Source of the DNA: an uncultured Acinetobacter sp.
GTDB lineage: Bacteria; Pseudomonadota; Gammaproteobacteria; Pseudomonadales; Moraxellaceae
Assembly (NCBI RefSeq): GCF_947493735.1
Contig: NZ_CANLSL010000008.1
Span: 27,695 to 91,694 of the forward strand
Reading direction: 5' to 3'
Length of the DNA stretch: 64,000 bases
Below the pieces are notes generated by a model. It made no database searches, was not told the DNA's origin, and saw nothing but the letters and a program-made list of their open reading frames with translations. The first letter of the stretch is position 1, and every line of letters starts with the position of its first letter. Of the stretch, positions 1 through 9,175 are shown piece by piece. The position numbers and the translations under genes are program-made.

Positions 1-1071
1 CATAATATTGTTAAAAATGATTTGGTGGTATGTAAAATTGCAAATAAAAAATATCAGCCTGAAAATTTTAGGAAGAAAGTCGTAGAAAAAGACGTAACTG
101 CAATACAAGGTTCAGTAAATACGAAACTGGATAGTAGTTCCCCTAATTTTGATTCACAACTATCAAGATTGCAATCGGATGTAAAAAGCCTAAAAGGGAA
201 GTTGGATTTATTGCTAAATACGATGACGAATTCGACAGCACAAATAGTATCGAGTATTCGGAACAAGCCCACGAATCTTTCCGTTGGTCAGGCTGACTTA
301 ATTGTTAGTTTGACAACACTGCCACATAGATTGCCATTAGTTCATTATGCAATTGAGTCCATTTTTTCTCAGACTGTTTTACCAACCAAGGTGGTACTAT
401 GGATTACGGATTCTATAAATGAGCATATGATTACACCTGAATTAAAATCTTTAATTTCTAGAGGATTGGAAATCAAGAAGGTAAAAGATGTTGGGCCACA
501 CACAAAATTAATTTATGCATTAAAAGCATATCCGACGAAAAGTATTGTAACGGTTGATGATGACATTATTTATCCAATTAACATGTTACAGTATTTGTGG
601 GATCAACATACCAAACACCCGAAAGCAATTGTGGCGAATTGGGCTAGAGAATTGGCTTTCGATACCGCTGGTCAGGTTAAAGGTGTTAGAGCTGGAAAAT
701 TATTAACCCCTGTAAGATTAGAGAATGAAATCGAGCAAGCGGAGTTATTTGAAAGTCGTCCAAACTTAATCGCATTTCCTTATGGTACATCGGGTGTGTT
801 GTATCCGCCTAAAGCATTGCATGAAAAAGTGATAGATGTGAGCTTGTTTAGAAAGCTATGTCCTAAAGAAGATGATATATGGTTTAAGGCAATGGCTATA
901 CTGAATAAAACACCAGTAGTTGTTACAAATTTAGGGATAAATCCAGTGCATCATAGTCTAACAGGGACACAGTTGGTAGCGCTAAGACATGATAATCACG
1001 GCTTAAGTCAAAATGAACAGCAAATGAGAGCTGTGTTTGATTACTTTAACTTGTATAAACTATTGAAGTGA
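1..1071 (+). CDS. Capsule-locus glycosyltransferase (5' end outside window)
   Basis: The reading frame is open from base 1 with no stop, so the start codon probably lies upstream; an internal TTG at 22 is a poor start. The first ~90 residues are polar and charged and look like a coiled-coil spacer. From about residue 95 there is a GT-A-like domain: VSLTTLPHRL, then the acidic metal-binding cluster VDDDI and later EDDIWFKA. This suggests a nucleotide-sugar-dependent transferase acting on capsule or glycan. The stop is 4 bases before the next glycosyltransferase start, so the two are co-transcribed. Donor and acceptor cannot be told from sequence. Confidence 0.75.
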   Translation, partial: HNIVKNDLVVCKIANKKYQPENFRKKVVEKDVTAIQGSVNTKLDSSSPNFDSQLSRLQSDVKSLKGKLDLLLNTMTNSTAQIVSSIRNKPTNLSVGQADLIVSLTTLPHRLPLVHYAIESIFSQTVLPTKVVLWITDSINEHMITPELKSLISRGLEIKKVKDVGPHTKLIYALKAYPTKSIVTVDDDIIYPINMLQYLWDQHTKHPKAIVANWARELAFDTAGQVKGVRAGKLLTPVRLENEIEQAELFESRPNLIAFPYGTSGVLYPPKALHEKVIDVSLFRKLCPKEDDIWFKAMAILNKTPVVVTNLGINPVHHSLTGTQLVALRHDNHGLSQNEQQMRAVFDYFNLYKLLK

Positions 1072-1075
1072 TAAT

Positions 1076-2257
1076 ATGAAAATTCTAGGAACAATTCGCC
1101 AATCTGTAGCCCATGGTTCGCTTGGCGGAATGGAGTTGGTAACTCATGATCTCTACCGAGGATTGGTCGAAAAAGGATTTGAAGTTTTGGTTCTTACCAC
1201 TGCCTTGAAAGATTCTGATGAGCAAGAAAAAATAGTGGATGGGGTGAAATATATTTTTATTCAAGAATCTATTTCTGGAATGTACAGTAATGAATATCAT
1301 CGAGGGGTGAAGGTTTTTTTTGATAAAATGGCAATAGAAGCTAACTTGCCTGATATTATTCATTCTGCATCTGGGGCTGCTGCATCTTTATTACAAAATA
1401 AAGAGGGCGTTCCAGTGGTGGCGACTTGGCATGGGACACGCTTAGAAGAGGAGTTGGATAAGTTATCTGATTATGCATATATTAAAAAAGGTAAACTTTT
1501 ACCATTTCATTTTGAGCGCCTGTATTTAAATGGAATTACTAAACTCGTTCAACAAAATGAATTTGGTAAGTTCGATGCTCATGTGGCTATTTCTCCATTT
1601 ATGAAGCAATGCATTACTTCTTATGGTGTGCATGAAGCACAGACTCATGTCATACGAAATTCATTACCAAAATATTTCTCTCGGCAAATTAGCAAAAAAA
1701 ATGTAGTTGGTAATCGTATTGTACTAGGGCTTGTTGGACGTTTGATTCCGATGAAGGGACATATGTTTTTTGCCGAGGTGGCAAAACAGTTGGACCCTAA
1801 TAAATATCAATTATTATTGATTGGTGCAGGTGAGTCGCAGGATGTTTATCAGAATTGTGGCTTGGAAGTATCTTCGGTGCGTGTTGATCGTGACAAAATA
1901 CCAGACATGTATCGGATGATGGATATTTTTGTTAATCCAACATTTCGCTATTCAGGTTTTGATTTGACTGTACAAGAAGCGCTAGCGAGTGGCGTGGTAA
2001 CGTTAGTATCGGATGTTACGCCATACCATGAGTATTTCATTGAATTAAACGAGCGCTATGGAAATCAAAGTCCGTATTATGAATTCAAAGTCGCTGATAT
2101 TGAAAGCTGTTTAAATGCAATCAACCGAATAGTCGTAAATAAGGCGACTAACGAACATAGTGATGACTTTCAAAAAGAATTTAGTTTTGAATTAATGATT
2201 GATAAATATATCGCAGTTTTTCAAAAACTAAAAAAAGAGCGCCAAGCAGATGGCTGA
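1076..2257 (+). CDS. GT4-family (GT-B fold) glycosyltransferase
   Basis: 393 residues with the two-domain GT-B layout. The N-terminus has SLGGMELVTHDLYRGL, the acceptor-side glycine-rich loop plus helix typical of GT4 enzymes. Around residue 215 LGLVGRLIPMKGH opens the donor domain, and further on SGFDLTVQEALASG is the E-x7-E-like nucleotide-sugar site. It probably adds a sugar to the capsule repeat unit in the cytoplasm. It starts 4 bases after the upstream glycosyltransferase and overlaps the next gene by 8 bases, so it is translationally coupled. Family assignment is firm; the sugar is unknown. Confidence 0.85.
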   Translation: MKILGTIRQSVAHGSLGGMELVTHDLYRGLVEKGFEVLVLTTALKDSDEQEKIVDGVKYIFIQESISGMYSNEYHRGVKVFFDKMAIEANLPDIIHSASGAAASLLQNKEGVPVVATWHGTRLEEELDKLSDYAYIKKGKLLPFHFERLYLNGITKLVQQNEFGKFDAHVAISPFMKQCITSYGVHEAQTHVIRNSLPKYFSRQISKKNVVGNRIVLGLVGRLIPMKGHMFFAEVAKQLDPNKYQLLLIGAGESQDVYQNCGLEVSSVRVDRDKIPDMYRMMDIFVNPTFRYSGFDLTVQEALASGVVTLVSDVTPYHEYFIELNERYGNQSPYYEFKVADIESCLNAINRIVVNKATNEHSDDFQKEFSFELMIDKYIAVFQKLKKERQADG

Positions 2258-2528
2258 TATAGATGTTTTGCTAGATAATGATGCACTAAAGGTCTTTTTT
2301 CTGAAAGGAAATTCTGATTTTTTAGTAGTAACTTTCAGCCCTATGAATTTTAACCCGTCCTCTTTAGATGATTTTTATTGTAAAGCACCTTTGGTTAAGC
2401 TAGGGATTAGTGGGATTAGCATTACGGCAAAGCAAAATCATTGGTATCCTGAAAAATATATGAATGAAGCCATGTCATATATCGTTCAAATAACTAAACA
2501 ATATAAATACGCTTGGACTAAAACTTGA
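2250..2528 (+). pseudogene. 5' fragment of a capsule-locus protein cut by IS30 insertion
   Basis: The 92-residue reading frame overlaps the upstream glycosyltransferase gene by 8 bases and stops at a TGA inside the left inverted repeat of an IS30 element. The visible part (FLVVTFSPM near residue 24, then NHWYPEKYM) resembles the N-terminal strand region of alpha/beta-hydrolase-like proteins found in polysaccharide loci. The nucleophile elbow and the rest of such a fold are absent, so the gene is interrupted. The likely 3' remnant is at 3584-3829. The hydrolase suggestion is tentative. Confidence 0.65.
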
Positions 2529-3581
2529 AGTGCGACACGCCCCCACCCATTAAAGGGAAAAGGAGAAATACCGTGTCGTATACTCAACTTAGCTTCGAAG
2601 ATCGTACAGCACTCATGCTAGAATCCCGCAAAGCTGATTTTTCACCGAGAACATTTGCTCAACAAATCAATCGGCATCATAGTACGATATATCGTGAATT
2701 AAGTCGAAATACAGTCAATGAATTATACCAAGCACAAACTGCATTAGATCAATCAATGAGTCGGCGACGACGTGGGCATAGAAAGCTGAAACTTGATTCA
2801 CTGCTATGGAAGTTTATCGTTGAAGCCATACGTTGTTTATGGTCTCCTGAGTAAATATCGAAACGATTAAAACAAGTTAATGGATTAGACCATACGATGA
2901 ATATTAGCCACACCAGCATTTATTCAACCATCCGAGCCTTACCTAAAGGTGAGTTGAAAAAGGATTTACTGTCATGCTTAAGGCATGAGAATAAGAAACG
3001 AAAAGCCAAAGGGGTATCTAAAAAAGATTCAATATTACAAGATATTAAGACGATACACGATCGTCCTAAAGAGGTTGAAGAGCGAAAAATACCTGGGCAT
3101 TGGGAAGCAGATTTAATCAAAGGTAAAGACAATAAAAGTGCGGTTGCAACGCTTATTGAACGCAATACACGATTATGTGTTCTTGCCGTGCTACCTGACG
3201 CTAAAGCAGAATCAGTACGCTTGGCATTAACAGAAGCCATGGCGTACTTACCCACAGAACTTAGAAAAACCTTGACCTATGATCGTGGTCGAGAAATGGC
3301 TGAATATAAGGTTTTAGAACGAGATTTAGGAATAGAGGTGTATTTTTGTGACCCACATTCACCATGGCAACGTGGGACAAATGAAAACATGAATGGGTTA
3401 ATTAGACAATATTTGCCTAAAGGAGTTGACTTGACCCCAGCGACTCAAGAATACTTAAACAAAATTGCGATGTCTTTGAATTGCAGACCAAGAAAAGCTT
3501 TAAATTGGCAAACGCCATTGGAGGCTTTTGCTCAACTGGTTGATTATCATAGTGCTTTTAAATCTGTCGCACCTCATGTTT
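2521..3581. mobile_element. IS30-family insertion sequence, about 1.06 kb
   Basis: Bounded by imperfect 17-bp inverted repeats: AAACTTGAAGTGCGACA at 2521-2537 and the inverse of AAACATGAGGTGCGACA at 3565-3581 (two mismatches). It encloses one IS30-type DDE transposase frame. The flanking bases (CTA on the left, GAA on the right) are not a target duplication, so either the true ends differ by a few bases or an adjacent deletion took place. It lies within a capsule gene between a glycosyltransferase gene and manC. Confidence 0.8.
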
Positions 3582-3583
3582 GA
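2573..3583 (+). pseudogene. IS30-family transposase with in-frame stop codon
   Basis: GTG start at 2573 preceded by an AAAGGAG-type ribosome site. The N-terminal HTH reads FAQQINRHHSTIYRELSRN. The frame is broken by TAA at 2852-2854 in the motif SPE-stop-ISKRL, where one CAA to TAA change would explain the stop. The same frame then continues to 3583 with the DDE catalytic domain: GHWEADLIKG (first Asp), TYDRGREMA (second Asp) and SPWQRGTNENMNG (Glu). No frameshift is needed to join the halves, so this is a single nonsense mutation. The element is probably immobile unless the stop is suppressed or transposase is supplied in trans. Confidence 0.85.
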
Positions 3584-3829
3584 ATTCGCCCTAGTAGTAC
3601 AAAAAATGTTTATATATGCCAAACTGAGCCAAGCAATATGACACCTTTTTTTATGTATAGAAAAATTGATGATTTTTATGTAATTAGTAATGGTAAATAT
3701 TATGCCACAGCTACCCCTAAACAAACTGTTGATTTTGGAGTTGCGCATATTAAAAATTGGGAGAAATTTTATAAAGTAAGTTTGCAGCGCTATATCGAAA
3801 ATTTAGGAACTATTGGAGAAAGTAAATGA
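3584..3829 (+). pseudogene. 3' fragment of interrupted capsule gene
   Basis: An open frame runs from the right end of the IS30 element to a TGA that overlaps the manC start (ATGA at 3826-3829). The last 63 residues from the first ATG (3638) read MTPFFMYRKIDDFYVI onward and match no family I recognise. ATGA coupling with manC and lack of its own ribosome site near 3638 suggest it is the tail of a longer gene whose head is 2250-2528. The joined fragments would be short, so sequence may also have been lost at the insertion. Confidence 0.55.
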
Positions 3830-5232
3830 TCATTCCTGTTATATTGGCTGGTGGTTTCGGTACGAGACTTTGGCCTTTATCTAGAACGCAATATCCTAAG
3901 CAATTTTTATCCTTGCTAAATAAAGATTCGACTTTATTACAGGAAACTTATTCGAGGTTGATCGGGTTGCCAATAGAAAAACCGATTGTTGTGTGCAGTG
4001 AGGAACATCGATTTTTAGCAGCAGAGCAGTTGCGGTTGGTTGGTTTGGAAACTTCTAAAATTATTTTAGAGCCTGAAGGTAAAAATACCGCCCCTGCAAT
4101 TGCATTGGCTGCGCTTACAGCTTTGAAGAGTGGAAGTGATGCGACATTATTGGTGCTATCTGCGGATCATTTAATTGCAAACACTGAAAAATTTCAGCAA
4201 TGCATAGTGTCAGCGATGCCTCTGGTTGAGCAAGATAAATTAGTAACGTTTGGTATTGTTCCTACTCAAGCAGAAACGGGGTATGGTTATATTGAACAAG
4301 GTGAAAAAAATGGTAATGGCTTTGAAGTATTACGATTTGTTGAAAAACCAAATAAAGAAACTGCTCAGCAATACATAGCAAGCCAAAAATTTCTTTGGAA
4401 TAGTGGGATGTTTATGTTTAAGGCATCCCAGTATCTTGCTGAGCTAGTAAAGTTTGCGCCAGAAATTGAAAGTGCGTGTCAGCAAGCAATTTCAAATACT
4501 GCAGAGGATGGTGTGTTTGTTCGTGTTGGAAAAGAAGCATTTGGTGTATGTCCAGCGGATTCGATTGATTACGCAGTGATGGAGAAAACTAAGAATGCTG
4601 TTGTCGTACCTTTGGATGTGGTTTGGAGTGATGTAGGGTCCTGGTCTGCTCTGTGGGAAGTTAGTAAGCAAGACGAAAGTGGTAATGTCACTCACGGCGA
4701 TGTGTTGATACACGAGAGCGAGAATAATCTAATTTATTCGAATAGTAGATTGGTTTCTGTAATAGGCTTGCATGATACCATTGTAGTAGAAACCAAGGAT
4801 GCTGTACTGGTTGCAAATAAAACAAATGTTCAAGATGTTAAAACGATTGTTGATCAACTAAAAAAAACTGGACGCCAGGAGTACTATAATCACCGTGAAG
4901 TTATGAGGCCGTGGGGTGTTTATGATAGTGTTGATAGTGGCTTGAGATATCAGGTTAAGCGAATAACGGTTAAACCAGGTGCTAAGTTGTCTGTTCAAAT
5001 GCACTACCATAGAGCTGAGCATTGGATAGTTGTCAGTGGTACAGCCAGAATATCTAATGGTGAAAAAACATATTTGTTAACTGAAAACCAATCTACTTAT
5101 ATTCCTAGTGGTGAAGTACATGCATTGGAAAACCCTGGAAAGATTCCGCTTGAGTTAATTGAAGTTCAATCAGGTTCATATTTAGGTGAAGATGACATCG
5201 TAAGGTATGAAGACAAATATGGGCGTATTTAA
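3826..5232 (+). CDS. manC: Mannose-1-phosphate guanylyltransferase / mannose-6-phosphate isomerase
   Basis: 468 residues, the usual length of bifunctional ManC/CpsB enzymes. The N-terminus holds the nucleotidyltransferase signature GGFGTRLWPLSR and, further on, FVEKP. The C-terminal ~110 residues form the cupin isomerase domain with the metal-binding run VQMHYHRAEHWIVVSGTA. It converts fructose-6-phosphate to mannose-6-phosphate and mannose-1-phosphate to GDP-mannose for the capsule. The intermediate step needs a phosphomannomutase, which is not seen in this window. The start overlaps the preceding fragment as ATGA. Confidence 0.95.
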   Translation: MIIPVILAGGFGTRLWPLSRTQYPKQFLSLLNKDSTLLQETYSRLIGLPIEKPIVVCSEEHRFLAAEQLRLVGLETSKIILEPEGKNTAPAIALAALTALKSGSDATLLVLSADHLIANTEKFQQCIVSAMPLVEQDKLVTFGIVPTQAETGYGYIEQGEKNGNGFEVLRFVEKPNKETAQQYIASQKFLWNSGMFMFKASQYLAELVKFAPEIESACQQAISNTAEDGVFVRVGKEAFGVCPADSIDYAVMEKTKNAVVVPLDVVWSDVGSWSALWEVSKQDESGNVTHGDVLIHESENNLIYSNSRLVSVIGLHDTIVVETKDAVLVANKTNVQDVKTIVDQLKKTGRQEYYNHREVMRPWGVYDSVDSGLRYQVKRITVKPGAKLSVQMHYHRAEHWIVVSGTARISNGEKTYLLTENQSTYIPSGEVHALENPGKIPLELIEVQSGSYLGEDDIVRYEDKYGRI

Positions 5233-5322
5233 GGGATAAAGTTTAAAATAATTGCATATGAACTTATTTTATATTTCTCTTAGTGGTGTTTGTAGTTGGT
5301 TTTTAGTATTGAAAATTTAAGT

Positions 5323-5348
5323 CAACCCCTACCAATAAGGGGCTGTTG
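5323..5348 (+). promoter_or_regulatory. GC-rich hairpin in manC-galU gap
   Basis: CAACCCCT and AGGGG-CT-GTTG form a short stem in the 144-bp gap. No U-tract follows, so it is not a typical terminator. It may lie in the galU leader. The rest of the gap is AT-rich, with TATT-like hexamers but no clear -35/-10 pair. Confidence 0.35.
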
Positions 5349-5376
5349 AGTTAAAAGTAAATTAAGGTGTTTTGTT

Positions 5377-6246
5377 GTGAATGTAAAAAAAGCTATTCTA
5401 CCTGTTGCGGGGTTTGGTACACGGTTATTACCAGCAAGCAAGTCTATTCCTAAAGAAATGATTACAGTAGTTGATCGTCCAGCAATTGATTATGTTGTGC
5501 AGGAAGCGATTGAGGCGGGTATTGATACGATCATCTTGGTGAATCATCCTGCAAAACAAGCTATTGAAAATTATTTTGATCGTAATGCGGAGCTTGAGAA
5601 TCTTTTAGAGAAAAAGAAAAAAACCAAAATCTTAGATGAGATTCGAGCAATTGTGCCTGATCACGTGACTGTGGTTGCTGTACGTCAGCCTGAGCCACTT
5701 GGCCTGGGGCATGCAGTACTCTGTGCGGAAAAAGTGATTGGTAATGAACCTTTTGCAGTATTACTTCCAGATGTATTGGTCGACTCTGCTGATCAGAATA
5801 ATTTGGCGCAAATGATTGCGCAATTTGAGCAAAATCAAGCGTCACAAATCATGGTGGAAGACGTTGCGCCTGAACGTGTTGATCAATATGGTATTGTTAA
5901 ACTCGAGAAGCAAGGTGAGAAAAACACCACCAATATTTTGGGCTTGGTTGAAAAGCCTTCGGTGGGTGAGGCGCCATCGACTTTGGCAGTGGTGGGGCGT
6001 TATGTGTTTACACCTGAAATCTTTAAATACTTAAAAGAGACGCAGGCGGATAAGTCTGGTGAAATCCAGTTAACCGATGCCATGGCAAAATTGTTAGATG
6101 TTCAAAACATCCAAGCATTCACCTTGCATGGACAAACTTATGATTGTGGGAGTAAGATTGGTTATTTAAAAGCGATCTTGCATTATGCAACACAGCGTGA
6201 TGAACTCAAGGATGAGCTACTAGAATTTATTAAAACATTAAATTAA
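5377..6246 (+). CDS. galU: UTP-glucose-1-phosphate uridylyltransferase
   Basis: 289 residues, standard for bacterial GalU, starting at GTG with AAGG about 8 bases upstream. The N-terminal signature AGFGTRLLPASKSIPKEM binds nucleotide; GLGHAVLCA and GLVEKP follow in their usual places, and SGEIQLTDA lies near residue 230. It makes UDP-glucose from glucose-1-phosphate and UTP, feeding the downstream Ugd-like and GalE proteins. The gene heads the conserved Acinetobacter sugar-precursor block galU-ugd-pgi-galE. Confidence 0.95.
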   Translation: MNVKKAILPVAGFGTRLLPASKSIPKEMITVVDRPAIDYVVQEAIEAGIDTIILVNHPAKQAIENYFDRNAELENLLEKKKKTKILDEIRAIVPDHVTVVAVRQPEPLGLGHAVLCAEKVIGNEPFAVLLPDVLVDSADQNNLAQMIAQFEQNQASQIMVEDVAPERVDQYGIVKLEKQGEKNTTNILGLVEKPSVGEAPSTLAVVGRYVFTPEIFKYLKETQADKSGEIQLTDAMAKLLDVQNIQAFTLHGQTYDCGSKIGYLKAILHYATQRDELKDELLEFIKTLN

Positions 6247-6259
6247 GTTGGTTTAGGTT

Positions 6260-7513
6260 ATGTATATCAGGGTTTTAGGCGCATCAGTAAATGCAGCTGT
6301 GATGGCATATCGTATGTCCTTAATCGGCCATCATGTCAATTGGCAAACATTGGATAAAGACTTGTCCAATCGGTTGAAACAATCAGAAATGATTTTTGAT
6401 GATTGTGAGTTGAGTTGTAGTTTGCGAGAACAGATGAGCCTTAACCTATTGAACGTCGATGAGCCGTGTACAGAATACACCTATACTGTGTGTATTCTTG
6501 CGATAAATAACGAGCAATATTTGGCCTTTGATTTGTTGCGAGAAAATTTTTCTCGGTATAAATATAAATTAGTGATTAATTATGCCAACTTAGGCATGGG
6601 GAAAACTCGTGAGTTACAACAAGAACTTGCGATTAAGAATATCGTTTATATTCCTGATGCGATACAAGAGGGGCGTTTGCTGACAAGTTTCTTGGATAGT
6701 GGGCTGATTGTTGGCAATGAAAACCCTGAGAATGAAGTCATTATTCGTGAAATGTTTCGACCGATTTATCCTCTGAGCCAACAATATAACTTTCTCAGCA
6801 TTCAAGCGGCAGAGTTTACTAAATTATCTGTATCAGGATTCTTGGCGGCAAAAGTCAGTTTTATGAATGACTTATCTAATGTTGCGGAATCACTTGGGAT
6901 CGATATTGAAGAAGTGCGAGTCGCAATGTCGATGGATGAACGTGTAGGTGCGCATTATTTGTATCCAGGCTGTGGCTTTGGTGGGAGTAATTTTACCCGT
7001 GATATTTTAAAGCTCAAAGAAGTGGTGCTGGAAACAGGAAATGTCAGTGGCTTGCTGGATAAGATTTGGGATATTAATGAAAATCAAAAAGAAATCATTT
7101 TCCGTAAAATATGGAAATTGTTTGATTGTCATTTAGAGAATAAGGTTATCGCCTTTTGGGGTGCATCATTTAAACCCAATAGTAAAAGCGTTGCGCAGTC
7201 GCCAATTTTAAAAGTGTTGGAGGCATGTTGGTCGCAAGGAGCAATTACCCAAGTACACGATCCACGGGCATTATCGGAGTTGCAGGCGCTTTATCCAGAT
7301 CAGCATTTATTAAAATTGTATGATGATCAATATGATGCAGTCGATGGTGCGGATGTCTTATGTTTGGTGACAGAGTGGAAGCAATACTGGAGCCCTGATT
7401 ACCAGAAGTTAATTAAAAAAATGCGCCATCCAAATCTCATTGATGGTCGTAATATTTATAATCCTTTATATGTTGAAAACCAAGGGTTTAATTATATTGG
7501 TATTGGACGCTGA
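6260..7513 (+). CDS. ugd: Divergent UDP-glucose 6-dehydrogenase family protein, catalytic Cys replaced
   Basis: 417 residues with UDP-glucose/GDP-mannose dehydrogenase architecture: N-terminal Rossmann domain (degenerate, LGASVNAAVMAYR instead of GxGYVGL), central helical domain with SGFLAAKVSFMNDL (conserved Lys198), and a C-terminal UDP-binding domain (AFWGASFKPNSKSV). The active-site loop normally reads GGSCFPKD; here it is GGSNFTRD, with Asn244 at the place of the catalytic cysteine. Its position between galU and pgi matches ugd of Acinetobacter capsule loci. It may make UDP-glucuronate by an altered mechanism, oxidise another sugar, or be inactive. Family call is sure, activity is not. 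Confidence 0.75.
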   Translation: MYIRVLGASVNAAVMAYRMSLIGHHVNWQTLDKDLSNRLKQSEMIFDDCELSCSLREQMSLNLLNVDEPCTEYTYTVCILAINNEQYLAFDLLRENFSRYKYKLVINYANLGMGKTRELQQELAIKNIVYIPDAIQEGRLLTSFLDSGLIVGNENPENEVIIREMFRPIYPLSQQYNFLSIQAAEFTKLSVSGFLAAKVSFMNDLSNVAESLGIDIEEVRVAMSMDERVGAHYLYPGCGFGGSNFTRDILKLKEVVLETGNVSGLLDKIWDINENQKEIIFRKIWKLFDCHLENKVIAFWGASFKPNSKSVAQSPILKVLEACWSQGAITQVHDPRALSELQALYPDQHLLKLYDDQYDAVDGADVLCLVTEWKQYWSPDYQKLIKKMRHPNLIDGRNIYNPLYVENQGFNYIGIGR

Positions 7514-7525
7514 GAGGATTGAACT

Positions 7526-9163
7526 ATGTCACCACTTATGATGAAAGTGCTTGATCAGCTTGCAGAGCAATTTAAAAATACGCATATTACCGAGTTGTTT
7601 GAACGGGATGTGAGTCGATTCCAGTCGATGCATATTAAAAGTAATGGGATTTTATTTGATTTTAGTAAGCAGCGTATGGATGCAAGTGTGCTTGATGCGC
7701 TGATTCAACTTGCCGATGAAAAACAACTTTTCGAATGGATTCAAAAACTATTTTCGACAGCATGTATTAATCATACCGAACAGCGCAGTGCAATGCACTG
7801 GGCGCTACGAATGCCGAAACTGCAAGATGAATCTGATGTTAATTTTCAGGTGAATCAACAGGTTCATCTGCAACTTGAAAAAATGCAAGAGTTGGTTGAT
7901 AAGATTCATTCTGGGCAATTCCGTGGTGCGACAGGTGAAAAAATTACTGATGTCGTCAATATCGGAGTCGGTGGGTCAGATCTTGGACCGTTGATGGTGT
8001 GTAATGCGTTGGCATCACATCGTTCTGATCCTGATGTTCGAGTGCGTTTTGCTTCGACTATGGATGGTAGCCAGCTGAGCCAGATTCTGCAAAAGCTTCG
8101 TCCAGCATCGACATTGTTTATTATTTCCTCAAAATCATTTACCACCATTGATACCTTGTCAAATGCACAAACTGCAAAACAATGGCTGATGCAGTCTTTA
8201 GGTCAAAGTGCCTCTGTATTGAATTGCCATTTTATTGGTGTCTCTACACGAAGCGACAAAATGACCGAGTGGGGAATTGCACCAAATTTACAGCTTAATC
8301 TTTGGGATTGGGTGGGTGGTCGTTATTCGTTGTGGTCAGCAATTGGTTTGCCGATAGCGATTACCTTTGGTATGGATGCGTTTAACGAGTTGCTTCGTGG
8401 TGCGTATGATATGGATCAGCACTTCAAAACCATGCCGTGGCAAAGTAATATTCCAGTATTGTTGGCATTGATTGGGATTTGGAATACCAATTACTTGGAT
8501 ATTCAGACCCATGCGATTTTGCCTTATGATGGGCGGTTGGAATATTTGACATCTTATTTGCAACAACTTGAAATGGAGTCAAATGGAAAGTCGATTCGTC
8601 GTAATAATCAAGATGAAGTGGACTATAGTACCTGCCCGATTATTTGGGGAGAAGTGGGACCAAATGCACAGCATGCTTTTTATCAGTTGCTCCATCAAGG
8701 CACCATCACGGTATCAACCGATTTTGTCATTACTAAGCATCGCAAGTATTATCATCAATCGATTGCGAAACAAGAATCGCACTATGAGGCTTTGCAACAA
8801 CAACACCAATTGGCGATTGCGAACTGTCTTGCGCAGTCACGTTTGCTTGCATTTGGTAATCAAGCAGTACAAACTCAAGATGGCGAAGAAGTGCCTAAAT
8901 ATCGTCAATATCATGGCAATAAACCAAGTTCAACCATTATTCTTCAACAGCTTAGCCCATATTATTTAGGGCAATTAATTGCTATGTACGAACATAAAGT
9001 CTTTGTGCAGTCGGTAATTTGGGATATTAACCCTTTCGATCAGTGGGGGGTTGAAATGGGTAAAGCCATTGCCAAAGAGATTTTGCCTTATCTTGCTGAA
9101 AATCAAATTGACCATCACATTGATGCATCAACGCAAGGCTTACTACGAGAATTTTTAAGTTAA
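7526..9163 (+). CDS. pgi: Glucose-6-phosphate isomerase
   Basis: 545 residues, near the usual 545-560. Conserved segments are present: [13 protein letters not shown] near residue 150, SKSFTTIDT (phosphate binding), [16 protein letters not shown], and the C-terminal [11 protein letters not shown] signature. It interconverts glucose-6-phosphate and fructose-6-phosphate, linking central metabolism to ManC and GalU substrates. It lies 12 bases after the ugd-like gene and 12 before galE, clearly one operon. In Acinetobacter capsule loci this gene is usually called gpi. Confidence 0.95.
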   Translation: MSPLMMKVLDQLAEQFKNTHITELFERDVSRFQSMHIKSNGILFDFSKQRMDASVLDALIQLADEKQLFEWIQKLFSTACINHTEQRSAMHWALRMPKLQDESDVNFQVNQQVHLQLEKMQELVDKIHSGQFRGATGEKITDVVNIGVGGSDLGPLMVCNALASHRSDPDVRVRFASTMDGSQLSQILQKLRPASTLFIISSKSFTTIDTLSNAQTAKQWLMQSLGQSASVLNCHFIGVSTRSDKMTEWGIAPNLQLNLWDWVGGRYSLWSAIGLPIAITFGMDAFNELLRGAYDMDQHFKTMPWQSNIPVLLALIGIWNTNYLDIQTHAILPYDGRLEYLTSYLQQLEMESNGKSIRRNNQDEVDYSTCPIIWGEVGPNAQHAFYQLLHQGTITVSTDFVITKHRKYYHQSIAKQESHYEALQQQHQLAIANCLAQSRLLAFGNQAVQTQDGEEVPKYRQYHGNKPSSTIILQQLSPYYLGQLIAMYEHKVFVQSVIWDINPFDQWGVEMGKAIAKEILPYLAENQIDHHIDASTQGLLREFLS

Positions 9164-9175
9164 TTTGAGGTTTTT

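Noticed and set aside
2852..2854. TAA in the IS30 transposase as programmed frameshifting
   Set aside because: Both halves are in the same frame, so it is a plain nonsense codon; IS30 transposases are normally a single frame.
5236..5376. JUMPstart-type element before galU
   Set aside because: The gap has a short hairpin but no sequence resembling the JUMPstart core.
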